DNA of 64,000 nt from Acidovorax sp. 1608163 (GTDB lineage Bacteria; Pseudomonadota; Gammaproteobacteria; Burkholderiales; Burkholderiaceae_C). The stretch is taken from positions 1,863,001 through 1,927,000 of the forward strand of contig NZ_CP033069.1 in assembly GCF_003669015.1 (NCBI RefSeq), in the 5' to 3' direction. The notes beneath the pieces were generated by a model, which did no database searches, was not told the DNA's origin, and saw nothing but the letters and a program-made list of their open reading frames with translations. Position numbers and translations under genes: made by a program. Of this stretch, positions 25,757 to 34,325 are shown in pieces; position 1 is the stretch's first letter, and each line of letters starts with the position of its first letter.

Positions 25757-26350
25757 CTAGGTTGCGGGCGTTGCGGTGGCGATGGTGACCGATGGGGTGG
25801 GCGCCGAGGGTAGCAAAAGCAGCATGTGCAGTTTGTCGTATGGCACACCGTTCACCACGATCGCGCCCGGCAGCAGGCCCCAGGCGCGAAAGCCCGCCTG
25901 CTCGTACAGCCGCACCACATGGGTGTTGCTGGCCGTGACGGTGAGCACCAGTTGCGTCAGCCCCGGCACTTGCCGTGCCAACTGGATGCAGGCTGCCACC
26001 AGTTGCTGCCCAATGCCACGGCGCTGGGCCTGGGGCGACACCATCATGCCCACCACCACGGCGCAGTGCTGCTGTTTGGTGCGCTGCTCGCGTTCGCAGC
26101 CTACACAGCCCAGCAGGGCGCCGCTGTCGTCAAACGCACCCAGAAAGAACTGGCCCGACGGGGGGTTGCCAAACCGCTCCACATAGCTTTCGGCAGACCG
26201 ACCCACCGAGGATTCGTAGTCGGAGGTGAACGCATCGGGCGCGCTGCGTAGGGCTTCGTCGCGCAAGGCCTTGTAGGCCACGGCATCGCTGGCCTGCAGG
26301 GGGCGTATCTGCACGGCAGTGCGCTCCAAGGTGGCACCTGGGTGTGGCAT
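25757..26350 (-). CDS. GNAT family N-acetyltransferase
   Basis: A 197-residue acetyltransferase. The acetyl-CoA-binding motif A is VVVGMMVSPQAQRRGIGQQLVAACI, followed by LTVTASNTHVVRLYEQAGFRAWG, the typical GNAT motif B. A CxxC-type pair (GCVGCERE) precedes it. It sits 2 nt after mobA and 62 nt before moeA, so it is embedded in the Moco transcript. Whether it acts on a cofactor or a protein is unknown. Confidence 0.88.
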   Translation of the reverse strand: MPHPGATLERTAVQIRPLQASDAVAYKALRDEALRSAPDAFTSDYESSVGRSAESYVERFGNPPSGQFFLGAFDDSGALLGCVGCEREQRTKQQHCAVVVGMMVSPQAQRRGIGQQLVAACIQLARQVPGLTQLVLTVTASNTHVVRLYEQAGFRAWGLLPGAIVVNGVPYDKLHMLLLLPSAPTPSVTIATATPAT

Positions 26351-26352
26351 GG

Positions 26353-26979
26353 TCAGCTGGCGCGTTCCAGCGCCTGCAGCTCGGCCAGCGTGTTGGCGTT
26401 GAAGAACGCCTTGGGGTCGTCACCGGGTTGGTCAAACGGCACCACGGCGCAAGGGTGCAGGGCCGTCCAGGCGTCAATCTTGCGGCCCCCAGCCTGGGTG
26501 AAGCGCACCAGGCTTTCCAGCAGGTCCACCCGCAGCAGGCAAAACACCGGCTGCGTGCGCACGGTAGTCTGGCCGGTGCCGTCGTCCTCAGGGGCGGCCG
26601 CCATGGCGATGTCTGCTTGTTGCGCGTCAGCCGCCTGTGCCATGCGGGCGGCCAAGTCCAGCGGAAACAGCGGGGTATCGCACGGCACCGTCAGCAGCCA
26701 GGGGGTTTCGCAGTGTTCCAGCCCAGTCAAAAAACCGGCCAGCGGGCCTGCGTAGTCGTTGCTGGCATCGGGCCACACAGGGGCGCCAAACGACTCATAG
26801 GCCGCCAGATTGCGGTTGGCATTGACCAATGAGGCGCCCACCTGCATCTGCAGCCGCATCAGGGTGTGCAACGCCAGCGGCAGGCCGCGGAAGTTCTGCA
26901 GGCCTTTGTCCACCCCGCCCATGCGGGTGCCTCGGCCCCCGGCGAGGACGAGGCCGGTGATGTTTTGGGTGTCAATCAT
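26353..26979 (-). CDS. mobA: Molybdenum cofactor guanylyltransferase MobA
   Basis: A 208-residue enzyme that attaches GMP to Mo-molybdopterin, giving the bis-MGD cofactor used by DMSO-reductase-family enzymes such as nitrate reductase. The nucleotide-binding loop [18 protein letters not shown], the segment [11 protein letters not shown]...[15 protein letters not shown], the metal-binding [12 protein letters not shown], and [11 protein letters not shown] are all family features. It lies between moaA (180 nt upstream) and the GNAT gene. Confidence 0.93.
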   Translation of the reverse strand: MIDTQNITGLVLAGGRGTRMGGVDKGLQNFRGLPLALHTLMRLQMQVGASLVNANRNLAAYESFGAPVWPDASNDYAGPLAGFLTGLEHCETPWLLTVPCDTPLFPLDLAARMAQAADAQQADIAMAAAPEDDGTGQTTVRTQPVFCLLRVDLLESLVRFTQAGGRKIDAWTALHPCAVVPFDQPGDDPKAFFNANTLAELQALERAS

Positions 26980-27067
26980 TGGTGTTCTTTAACTCTTCAA
27001 AGGACCGCAAGCCAGAGTTTCCCGTGGCCTTGGCGCTAGAACTGCGTAAGCCAGGGCAGCCAAGCCA

Positions 27068-27151
27068 GGGCCGCCCCGCCGCGAGGGCTGCGTCCCCCTT
27101 CCCGCGCGCAGCGCGAGAGAAGGGGGAAGCGACGCAGTCGCTCAGGGGGTT
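27068..27151. repeat. GC-rich hairpin repeat type 2, copy 1 (3' of moaA)
   Basis: It starts GGGCCGCCCCGCCGCG and ends GCTCAGGGGGTT, with an internal hairpin CCCCCTT...AAGGGGG and an inner GCGCG/CGCG pair. It sits 8 nt past the moaA stop. A second copy lies at 31524-31588 with the same ends. It probably acts as a terminator or mRNA-stabilising hairpin. Confidence 0.75.
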
Positions 27152-27159
27152 GTGCCATG

Positions 27160-28296
27160 TCATCCACCGATATAGCTCATCTCCACCCGCCGCGTGCCCG
27201 TGCTGGCATCGGCGGGCAGGCTGCTGCGCAATTCCGAATACCGGTCGCTGCGCTGCTGCCAGATGGGAGCGATGGCTGCGGCAATGTCGGCATCGCTGGC
27301 GCCGCTGCGCAGCAGGCTGCGCAGGTCATGCCCTTGGGATGCGAACAGGCACAGGTACAGCTTGCCCTCGGTGGACAGGCGGGCGCGGTTGCAGTCGTGG
27401 CAAAACGCCTGCGTCACGCTGCTGATGACGCCCACCTCGCCCAGCGCGCGGTCGTACTGCCCGCTGGCATCGGCATAGCCCCAGCGCTCGGCGGTTTCAC
27501 CGGGGCTGCTGGGCGACAGGGGCACCAGCGGCAGCTCGGCGCGCAGGCGCGCGATCAGCTCGGCCGAAGGCAGCACCTCGTCCATGCGCCAGCCATTGGT
27601 GGCGCCCACGTCCATGTATTCGATGAAGCGCAGCGTAGTGCCTGTGCCGCGAAAGTGGCGGGCCATGGGCAAGATTTCATGGTCATTGGTGCCGCGCTTG
27701 ACCACCATGTTCACCTTGATCTGCGACAGCCCCGCCGCCTGTGCGGCATCGATGCCTGCCAGCACATCGGCCACCGGAAAGTCCACGTCGTTCATGCGGC
27801 GGAAGACTGCGTCGTCCAGCCCGTCCAGGCTCACCGTCACGCGGTTCAAGCCCGCCTCCTTCAACGCCTTGGCCTTGCGTGCCAGCAGCGATCCGTTGGT
27901 GGTGAGCGTGAGGTCCGGCGCCTTGCCGTCCACCGTGCGCAGCTGCGCCAGTTGGGCGATGAGGTCTTCGATGTTTTTGCGCAGCAGCGGCTCGCCGCCC
28001 GTGAGGCGAATCTTGCGCACCCCGTGCGCCAGAAACAGCGACGCCAGCCGCGTGATTTCTTCAAAGCTCAGCAGCGCGCTGTGGGGCAGGTAGGGGTAGT
28101 CCTTGTCGAACACTTCCTTGGGCATGCAGTAGTTGCAGCGGAAGTTGCAGCGGTCCGTCACGCTGATGCGCAGGTCGCGCAGCGGGCGCCCCAGGGTGTC
28201 CACCAGCAAGCCAGTGGCCTGCGAGGGGTGCAAAGGAACCAGGGCTGCCAAGTCAGCGCGGCGCAGGTCCACCAGGGGAATGACACGTTCAGCCAT
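27160..28296 (-). CDS. moaA: GTP 3',8-cyclase MoaA
   Basis: A 378-residue radical-SAM enzyme for the first step of molybdenum cofactor synthesis. The N-terminal cluster motif is [10 protein letters not shown]. The C-terminal second cluster is [20 protein letters not shown]. The conserved GGEPL loop ([11 protein letters not shown]) is present, and the protein ends in the essential Gly-Gly (MSYIGG). ATG at 28296 gives the family length. It heads the run moaA-mobA-GNAT-moeA-thioredoxin, with an FNR/DNR-type box 55 bp upstream. Confidence 0.95.
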   Translation of the reverse strand: MAERVIPLVDLRRADLAALVPLHPSQATGLLVDTLGRPLRDLRISVTDRCNFRCNYCMPKEVFDKDYPYLPHSALLSFEEITRLASLFLAHGVRKIRLTGGEPLLRKNIEDLIAQLAQLRTVDGKAPDLTLTTNGSLLARKAKALKEAGLNRVTVSLDGLDDAVFRRMNDVDFPVADVLAGIDAAQAAGLSQIKVNMVVKRGTNDHEILPMARHFRGTGTTLRFIEYMDVGATNGWRMDEVLPSAELIARLRAELPLVPLSPSSPGETAERWGYADASGQYDRALGEVGVISSVTQAFCHDCNRARLSTEGKLYLCLFASQGHDLRSLLRSGASDADIAAAIAPIWQQRSDRYSELRSSLPADASTGTRRVEMSYIGG

Positions 28297-28350
28297 GGCC
28301 GAATTGTGCCCGAAGGCCTGTTTCCCACACCAGGCAAGTCCTTCATTGTC

Positions 28351-28364
28351 TTGATCCGCGTCAA
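28351..28364. promoter_or_regulatory. FNR/ANR/DNR-type binding site
   Basis: TTGATCCGCGTCAA matches the TTGAT-N4-ATCAA consensus at 9 of 10 defined positions and is the usual form at denitrification promoters. It lies 55 bp upstream of the moaA ATG, suitable for a class II activator site, and 153 bp upstream of the divergent PilJ_N gene. Confidence 0.7.
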
Positions 28365-28449
28365 GACGCGAGCGGGTTGTGCACTTGGCTGGATCTTCGC
28401 CTTGGGCTGCTGGCGGCATATTGATCTGGCGCAAGGGAGTAGGTTGACA

Positions 28450-28461
28450 TTGTCATGACAA
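28450..28461. promoter_or_regulatory. Perfect 12-bp palindrome upstream of the PilJ_N gene
   Basis: TTGTCATGACAA, preceded by TTGACA, sits 56 bp before the start codon. It could be an operator, and the regulator is unknown. Confidence 0.4.
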
Positions 28462-28516
28462 TTCCATGACCTTCAAGGGTTTACCCCAGTTACTCTGACA
28501 GAAAGCAGGCACCGTC

Positions 28517-29356
28517 ATGACATGCAGCAATCCAACCGTGGTTCCGTGGTCGCGCCAACGTCGGCGCCTTGTGCAATGGGTGACGGCGGGCGTGGTGTTG
28601 CCCACCTGGGCGGCCTCCGTGCAGGCGCAGATGGCGTTGTCTGCGGCCATCAACGTGTCGGGCTCGTTCCGGGCGATGTCGCAGCGCATGGCCAAGGCCT
28701 ATTGCCAGCAGCATTTGGGCGTGATGCCCGATGTCGCCCTGGAAGCGTTGGCCAAGGCGCGCAAGCAGGCGCAGGCCGGGGCCGCAGACCTGGCCAAAGG
28801 GTCTACTGCGGGGGCCTGGCCTGCCGAGCTGAGCCGGCAGCTGGAAGAAGTGCAAAAGCAGTACAACATCTTGAACACGCTCACGGCGGTGGCGCCTTCC
28901 AAGGCATCGGCCGTGGCGGTGGCCGAGCAGGCCGACCGCATGATGGCTGCGGCGCAGACCGCCACCGAGGCGCTGGAAAAGCTGGCTCGCGCACCCAGCG
29001 CCAAGCTTGTGGGTTTGGCTGGGCGCCAGCGCATGCTGTCGCAGCGCATGGCCAAGCACTATTTCTTGATGGCTGCGGGCGTGGAGCCCAAGGCATCGCA
29101 AACCCAAATGAATGCCGACGCCGCCGAGTTCAAACAGGCGCTGCAAGCCCTGGCGGCAGCGCCAGTGTCCACCGCCGCCATCCGCACCGAGCTGGACCTG
29201 GGCCAGGCCCAGTGGCTGTTTTTTGAAACCGCCATGCGCCGCAACCCCGATGCCCAGGGCATGTCTGCTGTGGCCACCACCAGCGAGCGCTTGCTGGAGG
29301 TGACGGACCGGCTGACCTCGTTGTACGACGCGGCCCTGCGCGAAGTGCTGGGCTGA
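28517..29356 (+). CDS. Periplasmic protein with two PilJ_N (nitrate/nitrite-sensor-type) segments
   Basis: A 279-residue exported protein. A signal peptide is formed by RRRLVQWVTAGVVLPTWAASVQA (about 16-38, RR-containing). Two related segments carry the PilJ_N signature, INVSGSFRAMSQRMAKAYCQ and LVGLAGRQRMLSQRMAKHYFL; this domain binds nitrate/nitrite in NarX-type sensors. There is no kinase, HAMP or methyl-accepting part, so it is a free-standing sensor domain. It diverges from the Moco operon, with an FNR/DNR box between, which ties it to nitrate respiration by context only. Confidence 0.8.
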   Translation: MTCSNPTVVPWSRQRRRLVQWVTAGVVLPTWAASVQAQMALSAAINVSGSFRAMSQRMAKAYCQQHLGVMPDVALEALAKARKQAQAGAADLAKGSTAGAWPAELSRQLEEVQKQYNILNTLTAVAPSKASAVAVAEQADRMMAAAQTATEALEKLARAPSAKLVGLAGRQRMLSQRMAKHYFLMAAGVEPKASQTQMNADAAEFKQALQALAAAPVSTAAIRTELDLGQAQWLFFETAMRRNPDAQGMSAVATTSERLLEVTDRLTSLYDAALREVLG

Positions 29357-29380
29357 GACCGAGAGGGGCGCCTGGTGGTT

Positions 29381-30025
29381 TTACCGCGGCAGCAGCGTGT
29401 ATTCCAGCGCCCAGAAGTGCTGCCATTCATGGACCTGCGCGTCGGCTGTGCCATGTGCCACGCAAGCCAGAAGCTCTTCGCGCTCAGGGAAGTTCTTCAG
29501 CACCCGGTGCGCAGAGCCATCGCGTAGCGGGCGTTGCTGATAGGTGTCGCCATCGGCATCACGCTCTGAAATCGGGGTGCTGCTGCCCGGCACATACCGG
29601 TTGTCCATGAAAACGACCTTGGCCCCTGGCTGCAGCACGCCGTGCAGCCCTTGCAGAAACGTCGCAATGCGCTGGCGTGGAATGTGAGACCACCAGAACC
29701 CCGCAAAAGCCGCATCCCAGGGGCGCTGCTCCAGCGTGGCCAGTTGGTAGGCATCGCCCTGCACCAGCGTGACATTGGCTGGCACCCGTGTGCGGGCGAT
29801 CTCCAGCGTTTGCGGGGCCCCGTCCATGGCCAGCACGGCATGCGCCTGGGGGGCGTAGAACTGCGTCCAGTAGCCGGTGCCGCAGGCAATCTCCAGCACG
29901 TTGCGCCCGGCCAATACGGTGGGCAGCCAGTCTTCCATCTGGCGCAGATCGGCCTGCCGCTCGGGCTTGGCGTAGATCTGGTCGTATTCCTTGGCGCGGG
30001 CGGCGTAGTAGTCCTGCATGGTCAT
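29381..30025 (-). CDS. Class I SAM-dependent methyltransferase
   Basis: A 214-residue soluble enzyme. Motif I is VLEIACGTGYWTQ, the acidic residue after strand 2 is in VLAMDGAP, and the motif II/III region is VQGDAYQLATL...WDAAFAGFWWSHIP. These define the Rossmann-like methyltransferase fold; the substrate is unknown. It lies 8 nt after the SDR gene and may be co-transcribed with it. It is convergent with the PilJ_N gene. Confidence 0.87.
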   Translation of the reverse strand: MTMQDYYAARAKEYDQIYAKPERQADLRQMEDWLPTVLAGRNVLEIACGTGYWTQFYAPQAHAVLAMDGAPQTLEIARTRVPANVTLVQGDAYQLATLEQRPWDAAFAGFWWSHIPRQRIATFLQGLHGVLQPGAKVVFMDNRYVPGSSTPISERDADGDTYQQRPLRDGSAHRVLKNFPEREELLACVAHGTADAQVHEWQHFWALEYTLLPR

Positions 30026-30033
30026 TTGGGGGG

Positions 30034-30795
30034 TTACACGCAGCGCGCCCCGTCCACCTCAATGCATACGCCGCTGATGAAGGCGGCCTCATCGCTGGCC
30101 AAGTACAGCGCCGCATTCGCCACGTCTTGTGCGGTGGAGAAACGCCCCAGCGGGATGGTGGCCAGGAACTTGGCGCGGCGGGCTTCGTCCACCGGGCCGC
30201 CTGCAAATTCCGCTGCCAGCCCGGTGTCGGGGTTGAAGACGGGGTTCAGGCAGTTGACGCGGATGTTGTCGGGCCCCAGCTCGGCCGCCATCGACTTGCT
30301 GATGGTGATGACCGCGCCCTTGGAGCCGTTGTACCAGGTCAGGCCCGGGCGGGGGCGCAGTCCGGCGGTGGAGGCAATGTTGATGAGGCTGCCGCCGCCT
30401 GCGCGTCGCAGTGCGGGCACGGCGTGGATGGCGCTGAGGTAGATGCTTTTGACGTTGATGGCGAAGACCTTGTCGAACTCTTCTTCGCTCACCTCCAGCA
30501 TGGGGCGGTTGCGGTGCGTCCAGCCCGCGTTGTTCACCATGGCGTCCAGCTTGCCGAACAGGCGCTCGGCCTCTGCCACCAAGGCCTGGACTTGGGCGGA
30601 TTGCGTGACATCGGCCTGGAAGAAGGCGGCCTTGCCCCCGGCCGCCGTGATCTCTGCCACCACGCGCTGGCCGCCTGCGGTGTTGATGTCGTTGACCAGC
30701 ACGTTGGCGCCTTCTTCGGCCAGGCGCTTGGCAATGCCTTCGCCAATGCCATTGCCAGCGCCGGTGACGATGATGGATTTGTTCTGCACGCGCAT
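30034..30795 (-). CDS. SDR family NAD(P)-dependent oxidoreductase
   Basis: A 253-residue classical short-chain dehydrogenase. The cofactor-binding motif is VTGAGNGIGEGIA, NNAG is in MVNNAGWT, and the catalytic Ser-Tyr-Lys is INIAST...YNGSK. The C-terminus AFISGVCIEVDGARCV is typical. Asp following strand 2 (VNDINTAGG) suggests NAD preference. ATG at 30795 starts the fold; the frame stays open upstream through a repeat copy but without homology. Neighbours suggest a catabolic set with DUF2889 and aldehyde dehydrogenase. Confidence 0.9.
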   Translation of the reverse strand: MRVQNKSIIVTGAGNGIGEGIAKRLAEEGANVLVNDINTAGGQRVVAEITAAGGKAAFFQADVTQSAQVQALVAEAERLFGKLDAMVNNAGWTHRNRPMLEVSEEEFDKVFAINVKSIYLSAIHAVPALRRAGGGSLINIASTAGLRPRPGLTWYNGSKGAVITISKSMAAELGPDNIRVNCLNPVFNPDTGLAAEFAGGPVDEARRAKFLATIPLGRFSTAQDVANAALYLASDEAAFISGVCIEVDGARCV

Positions 30796-30829
30796 GCGGG
30801 GTCTCCTGGTAAAGGGTGGTTTGCTCTGC

Positions 30830-30882
30830 TTTTGATAGCTTGTTGCGCTTGATTGGTAAGCGCTAGAGGCTCTTTTTGATTG
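30830..30882 (+). repeat. Dispersed palindromic repeat, copy E
   Basis: TTTTGATAGCTTGTTGCGCTT, loop GATTGGT, AAGCGCTAGAGGC, then TCTTTTTGATTG. On the minus strand the TAG in CCTCTAGCGC is the stop codon of the DUF2889 gene (30863-30865). Confidence 0.85.
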
Positions 30883-31456
30883 AAGGGTGCGATGGGCTGG
30901 AGGGCTGCACATTGGCCGACCCGCGCCCGTAGAACTGCGGGAAATACTCTTTGACCCCGTTGCCCTCAAAGTCCCACCCTGTGCACTGGCCCAGATGGCG
31001 GGGCGGGGTGTCCGGGTCACCACCGCCAAAGGCTGCGGGCAGGGTCTGGAAGGCGGCGGTTGCCATGTTGAACAGCAGCTCGCGCAGGTGGGTACAGCTG
31101 GCCACGCCGCCAAGGTGCTGCGCAATGGCCTGCCGCCAGCCGCGCGCCATGCAGGTGCCGACCATGCCTTGCAGTGCGGGGCGGGCCTGGGGGCAGTCTT
31201 GCAGCGGGTGGGCATCCATGGCGGCCTCGATGGCGTGCACCACCAGTTGCCGGTCGATGGTGACGCGCAGCCACATGTGGTGAATGGGGTCGCCCGCCAT
31301 GCGAACGCCTTCGCGCCTGAAGGAGGGCATGTCATGCGCCTTGCTGTCGTGCAGCTCGGCCTCGATGTCCCATAGCCCGTCTTCGCGCTCGTAGCCCTGG
31401 TAGGTCACGCGGCGGATATGGCTGGCTTTGCGGGGGGCGGGGGAGAGCAGGGGCAT
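30863..31456 (-). CDS. DUF2889 domain-containing protein
   Basis: A 197-residue soluble protein. HIRRVTYQGYEREDGLWDIEAELHDSKAHD and MWLRVTIDRQLVVHAIEAAMDAHP are typical of DUF2889. GCTHLRELL-like conservation appears as SCTHLRELLFNMATAAFQT. Function is unknown; the family often sits near aromatic or fatty-acid catabolic genes, as it does here beside an SDR and an aldehyde dehydrogenase. The last codons (SIKKSL, stop) are read from a dispersed repeat copy. Confidence 0.88.
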   Translation of the reverse strand: MPLLSPAPRKASHIRRVTYQGYEREDGLWDIEAELHDSKAHDMPSFRREGVRMAGDPIHHMWLRVTIDRQLVVHAIEAAMDAHPLQDCPQARPALQGMVGTCMARGWRQAIAQHLGGVASCTHLRELLFNMATAAFQTLPAAFGGGDPDTPPRHLGQCTGWDFEGNGVKEYFPQFYGRGSANVQPSSPSHPSIKKSL

Positions 31457-31523
31457 GCGTTTCTATCGTGGCTGGTAGCGAGAGATTGAAACTGGCGCGG
31501 TCTTAGCGAGTGCTGCCGCGCAA

Positions 31524-31588
31524 GGGCCGCCCCGCCGCGCTGGCGGCGTCCCCCTGTAGGGGGAAGACGCGAAGCGGCTCAGGGGGTT
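31524..31588. repeat. GC-rich hairpin repeat type 2, copy 2 (3' of aldehyde dehydrogenase gene)
   Basis: It has the same ends as the copy at 27068 (GGGCCGCCCCGCCGCG ... GGCTCAGGGGGTT) with a shorter middle, CGTCCCCC-TGTA-GGGGGAAGACG. It overlaps the first base pairs of the aldehyde dehydrogenase stop codon. A terminator role is inferred. Confidence 0.75.
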
Positions 31589-33020
31589 ATTCATGTTTGA
31601 TGGCGACGGTCTTCAGGGTGGTGAAGCCATACAGCGCCTCAAACCCCTTCTCGCGCCCGTAGCCGCTGGATTTGACGCCGCCAAACGGCAGCTCCACCCC
31701 GCCGCCCGCGCCGTAGTTGTTGATGAACACCTGCCCGCTGTGTACCCGTTTGGCCATGCGGAACTGGCGGGCACCGTCGCGCGTCCAGATGCCTGCCACC
31801 AGCCCAAACTGCGTGGCGTTGGCGAGTTCCACCGCGTGGTCTTCGTCCTGGAAGGCCATGGCGCAGAGCACGGGGCCAAACACTTCTTCCTGCGCCAGGC
31901 GGTGGCCCACGGGCACATCGCGCAGCAGCGTGGGGGCTTGGTAGAAGCCGCCTTCAGGGGCCTCGTCCACCACCACGCCTTGCGCCACCATGGGGATGCC
32001 TGCGACTTGTGCGTCCGACAAAAAGTCCCACACGCGCTGCTGCTGGCTTTGGCGGATCAGCGGGCCCACGTCCAGGTCCATGGCGGCGGGGCCTACGCGC
32101 AGCTTTTCAAAAGCGTGGCCCAGGCGCTCCAGCAGGGGCTCGTAGATGAGCGAGTCGATCAGCACGCGCGATCCGGCCGAGCAGGTCTGCCCGGCGTTTT
32201 GCACGATGGCGTTGAGCACCACCGGCACAGCGGCGTCCAGGTCGGCATCGGCAAAGATGATTTGGGGGCTCTTGCCGCCCAGCTCCAGCGTCACGGGGCA
32301 GTGGCGCTCGGCGGCCACCTGCTGGATGAGCGTGCCCACCTTGGGGCTGCCGGTGAAGCTGATGTGGTCGATGCCGGGGTGGCGCGCCAGTGCGTCGCCC
32401 ACCTCGTGGCCGTAGCCGGTGACGATGTTGATGGCGCCCGGCGGAAAGCCCACCTCGGCCGCCAGTTGCGCCACGCGGATGAGCGACAGGCAGGCGTCTT
32501 CAGCAGGCTTCACAACGCACACATTGCCCGCCGCCAGCGCGCCGCCCACGCTGCGGCCAAAGATCTGCATGGGGTAGTTCCACGGGATGATGTGGCCGGT
32601 GACGCCATGCGGCTCGCGCCAGGTGAGCACGCTGTAGCCGTCCAGGTAGGGGATGGTTTCGCCATGCAGCTTGTCGCAGGCCCCGGCGTAGAACTCAAAG
32701 TAGCGCGCCAGCGCCAGGGCATCGGCACGGGCTTGTTTGGTGGGCTTACCGCAGTCGCGCTGCTCCAGCGCCGTCAGCTCGTCGGCATGTTCCAGCACCT
32801 TGGCCGAGAGCTTTTGCAGCAGCCGCCCCCGGTCTGCCGGGGCCATGCGTTGCCACACCGCGTGGTAGCACTGGCGCGCAGCGTGCACGGCCGTGTCGAT
32901 GTCGGCGGCATTGCTGCGCTGAATGTCGTCAAAGGGCTGGCCGTCAGAAGGATCCACCACCGCAAGCGTGCGGCCGGAGGCAGACGGAACGGAGGCGTTG
33001 GCGATGTAGTTCAGTTGCAT
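31587..33020 (-). CDS. Aldehyde dehydrogenase family protein (betaine/gamma-aminobutyraldehyde-DH-like)
   Basis: A 477-residue NAD(P)-dependent aldehyde dehydrogenase. Key elements are GHIIPWNYP (Asn oxyanion hole), VVKPAEDACLS, FTGSPKVGTLI, the catalytic Glu in VTLELGGKSPQ, and the catalytic Cys in NAGQTCSAGSRV. Also present are EEVFGPVL and PFGGVKSSGYGREKG. The substrate is uncertain. ATG at 33020 gives the normal length. It leads a probable operon with DUF2889, SDR and the methyltransferase genes; the IS5 element landed 55 nt upstream of its start. Confidence 0.92.
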   Translation of the reverse strand: MQLNYIANASVPSASGRTLAVVDPSDGQPFDDIQRSNAADIDTAVHAARQCYHAVWQRMAPADRGRLLQKLSAKVLEHADELTALEQRDCGKPTKQARADALALARYFEFYAGACDKLHGETIPYLDGYSVLTWREPHGVTGHIIPWNYPMQIFGRSVGGALAAGNVCVVKPAEDACLSLIRVAQLAAEVGFPPGAINIVTGYGHEVGDALARHPGIDHISFTGSPKVGTLIQQVAAERHCPVTLELGGKSPQIIFADADLDAAVPVVLNAIVQNAGQTCSAGSRVLIDSLIYEPLLERLGHAFEKLRVGPAAMDLDVGPLIRQSQQQRVWDFLSDAQVAGIPMVAQGVVVDEAPEGGFYQAPTLLRDVPVGHRLAQEEVFGPVLCAMAFQDEDHAVELANATQFGLVAGIWTRDGARQFRMAKRVHSGQVFINNYGAGGGVELPFGGVKSSGYGREKGFEALYGFTTLKTVAIKHE

Positions 33021-33074
33021 GGTGCCATTCTGCATAGAAATCGAATGCGTGCTTACTATTAAACAAATGGACCG

Positions 33075-34269
33075 CTAGGGATTCTCTGCACGAATCCCCG
33101 TGCGAGATGCTTGAGCAAGCCTGCTGCCAGGACAATACGCTCATGAAGCAAAGCAGCCTGGGCCTGAGCAATACCACCAAGCGCACGCGTAAGCGCGAGT
33201 TCCTTGATGCGATGGAGTTGGTGGTGCCCTGGGCCGAGTTGCTCTCGCTCATTGAGCCCTACGCCCCAGAGATCGGACGCCGGGGCCAGCAGCCCTTTGC
33301 AGTGCAGACCCTGCTGCGTATCCATTTCATGCAGCAGTGGTTCAAGCTCAGCGATCCAGCCATGGAAGAGGCGCTGCACGACGTGCCAGCCTTTCGGGAC
33401 TTTGCGGGCCTATCGCACTGGGACGAGCACATCCCCAGTGAATCGAGCATCCTGCGTTTTCGGCATCTGCTAGAGCGCCACAAGCTGGCCGATCAGATCC
33501 TCGCTACGGTTAATGCCCTTCTGCAAGCCAAAGGGCTGCAACTCAAAGCAGGCACGGTGGTGGATGCCACGCTCATTGCAGCGCCGACATCCACCAAAAA
33601 CGAAGGCAAGGCGCGAGACCCCGAGATGCACCAAAGCAAGAAGGGCAACGAGTGGTACTTTGGTATGAAGGTTCACATCGGGGTGGACGCCGAATCGGGC
33701 TTGGTGCACAGCGTGCGAGGCACCAGCGGCAATGTGAGCGACGTGATCGAAGCCAACAGTCTGCTGCACGGGCAAGAAACGGATGCCTTTGGCGATGCGG
33801 GCTATCAAGGGGTAGACAAGCGGGCCGATGCCAACAAGAACGTACGCTGGCATGTGGCCATGCGCCCAGGGTTGCGTCGAGCCCTGAACAAAGACAAACC
33901 TGTAGATGCGCTGATCGAGCAACTTGAACGCACCAAGGCGAGCATCCGGGCCAAGGTGGAGCACCCGTTCAGGGTGCTCAAGCAGCAGTTCGGATACGTG
34001 AAGGTGCGCTACCGAGGGCTCAAGAAGAACTCGGCGCAGATCGTCACACTGTTTGCGTTGGGGAATCTGTGGATGGCAAGGCACAAGCTGCTGGCGAGCA
34101 TGGGGAAAGTGCGCGTGCAGGGAGCGTGACGCCCAAGTACCAGGGGCCAATGGCCCCCGCACAGCGTCTGAGGGTGCCCTGCTCACGCCAAAGTTACTCA
34201 ACGCGAGTGCTTTTTACTTCGCACATCACCGTGGCACAACCAGAACCGATTCGTGAAGAGCCTCCCTAG
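33075..34269 (+). mobile_element. Intact IS5-family insertion sequence with CTAG target duplication
   Basis: The element spans 33079-34265 (1187 bp). The left end GGATTCTCTGCACGAATC and the complement of the right end GGAGGCTCTTCACGAATC match at 15 of 18 positions. Both ends are flanked by CTAG (33075-33078 and 34266-34269), the target duplication typical of IS5 relatives. It holds one transposase gene. Removing it and one CTAG joins the flanks into a copy of the dispersed palindromic repeat, so the IS landed inside that repeat. Confidence 0.88.
33107..34129 (+). CDS. IS5-family transposase
   Basis: A DDE transposase of 340 residues from ATG 33107, or 328 from ATG 33143 (MKQSSLGLSN). The N-terminal DUF772-type region (QPFAVQTLLRIHFMQQWFKLSDPAMEEALHD, FRDFAGL) is followed by the DDE core. 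The first Asp is in TVVDATLIAAP, the second in DAFGDAGYQG, and the Glu in KVEHPFRVLKQQFGY. The frame is intact, so the element may be active. It is the only IS in the window. Confidence 0.93.
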   Translation: MLEQACCQDNTLMKQSSLGLSNTTKRTRKREFLDAMELVVPWAELLSLIEPYAPEIGRRGQQPFAVQTLLRIHFMQQWFKLSDPAMEEALHDVPAFRDFAGLSHWDEHIPSESSILRFRHLLERHKLADQILATVNALLQAKGLQLKAGTVVDATLIAAPTSTKNEGKARDPEMHQSKKGNEWYFGMKVHIGVDAESGLVHSVRGTSGNVSDVIEANSLLHGQETDAFGDAGYQGVDKRADANKNVRWHVAMRPGLRRALNKDKPVDALIEQLERTKASIRAKVEHPFRVLKQQFGYVKVRYRGLKKNSAQIVTLFALGNLWMARHKLLASMGKVRVQGA

Positions 34270-34311
34270 CGCCTGTAAAACAAGCGACAGCAGCTATTGT
34301 TTTGATAGTGA
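34266..34311 (-). repeat. Dispersed palindromic repeat, copy F (interrupted by IS5)
   Basis: CTAGCGCCTGTAAAACAAGC then GACAGCAGCTATTGTTTTGATAG is the larger part of a reversed repeat copy. The rest (ATGGACCGCTAG) is on the other side of the IS5 element, at 33067-33078. Confidence 0.75.
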
Positions 34312-34325
34312 GGGTGGGTGAGGTC

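Noticed and set aside
30796..31335. N-terminal extension of the SDR frame to 433 residues
   Set aside because: The extension passes through repeat copy E and antisense-frame DUF2889 DNA. The SDR fold starts at MRVQNKSIIVTGAG.
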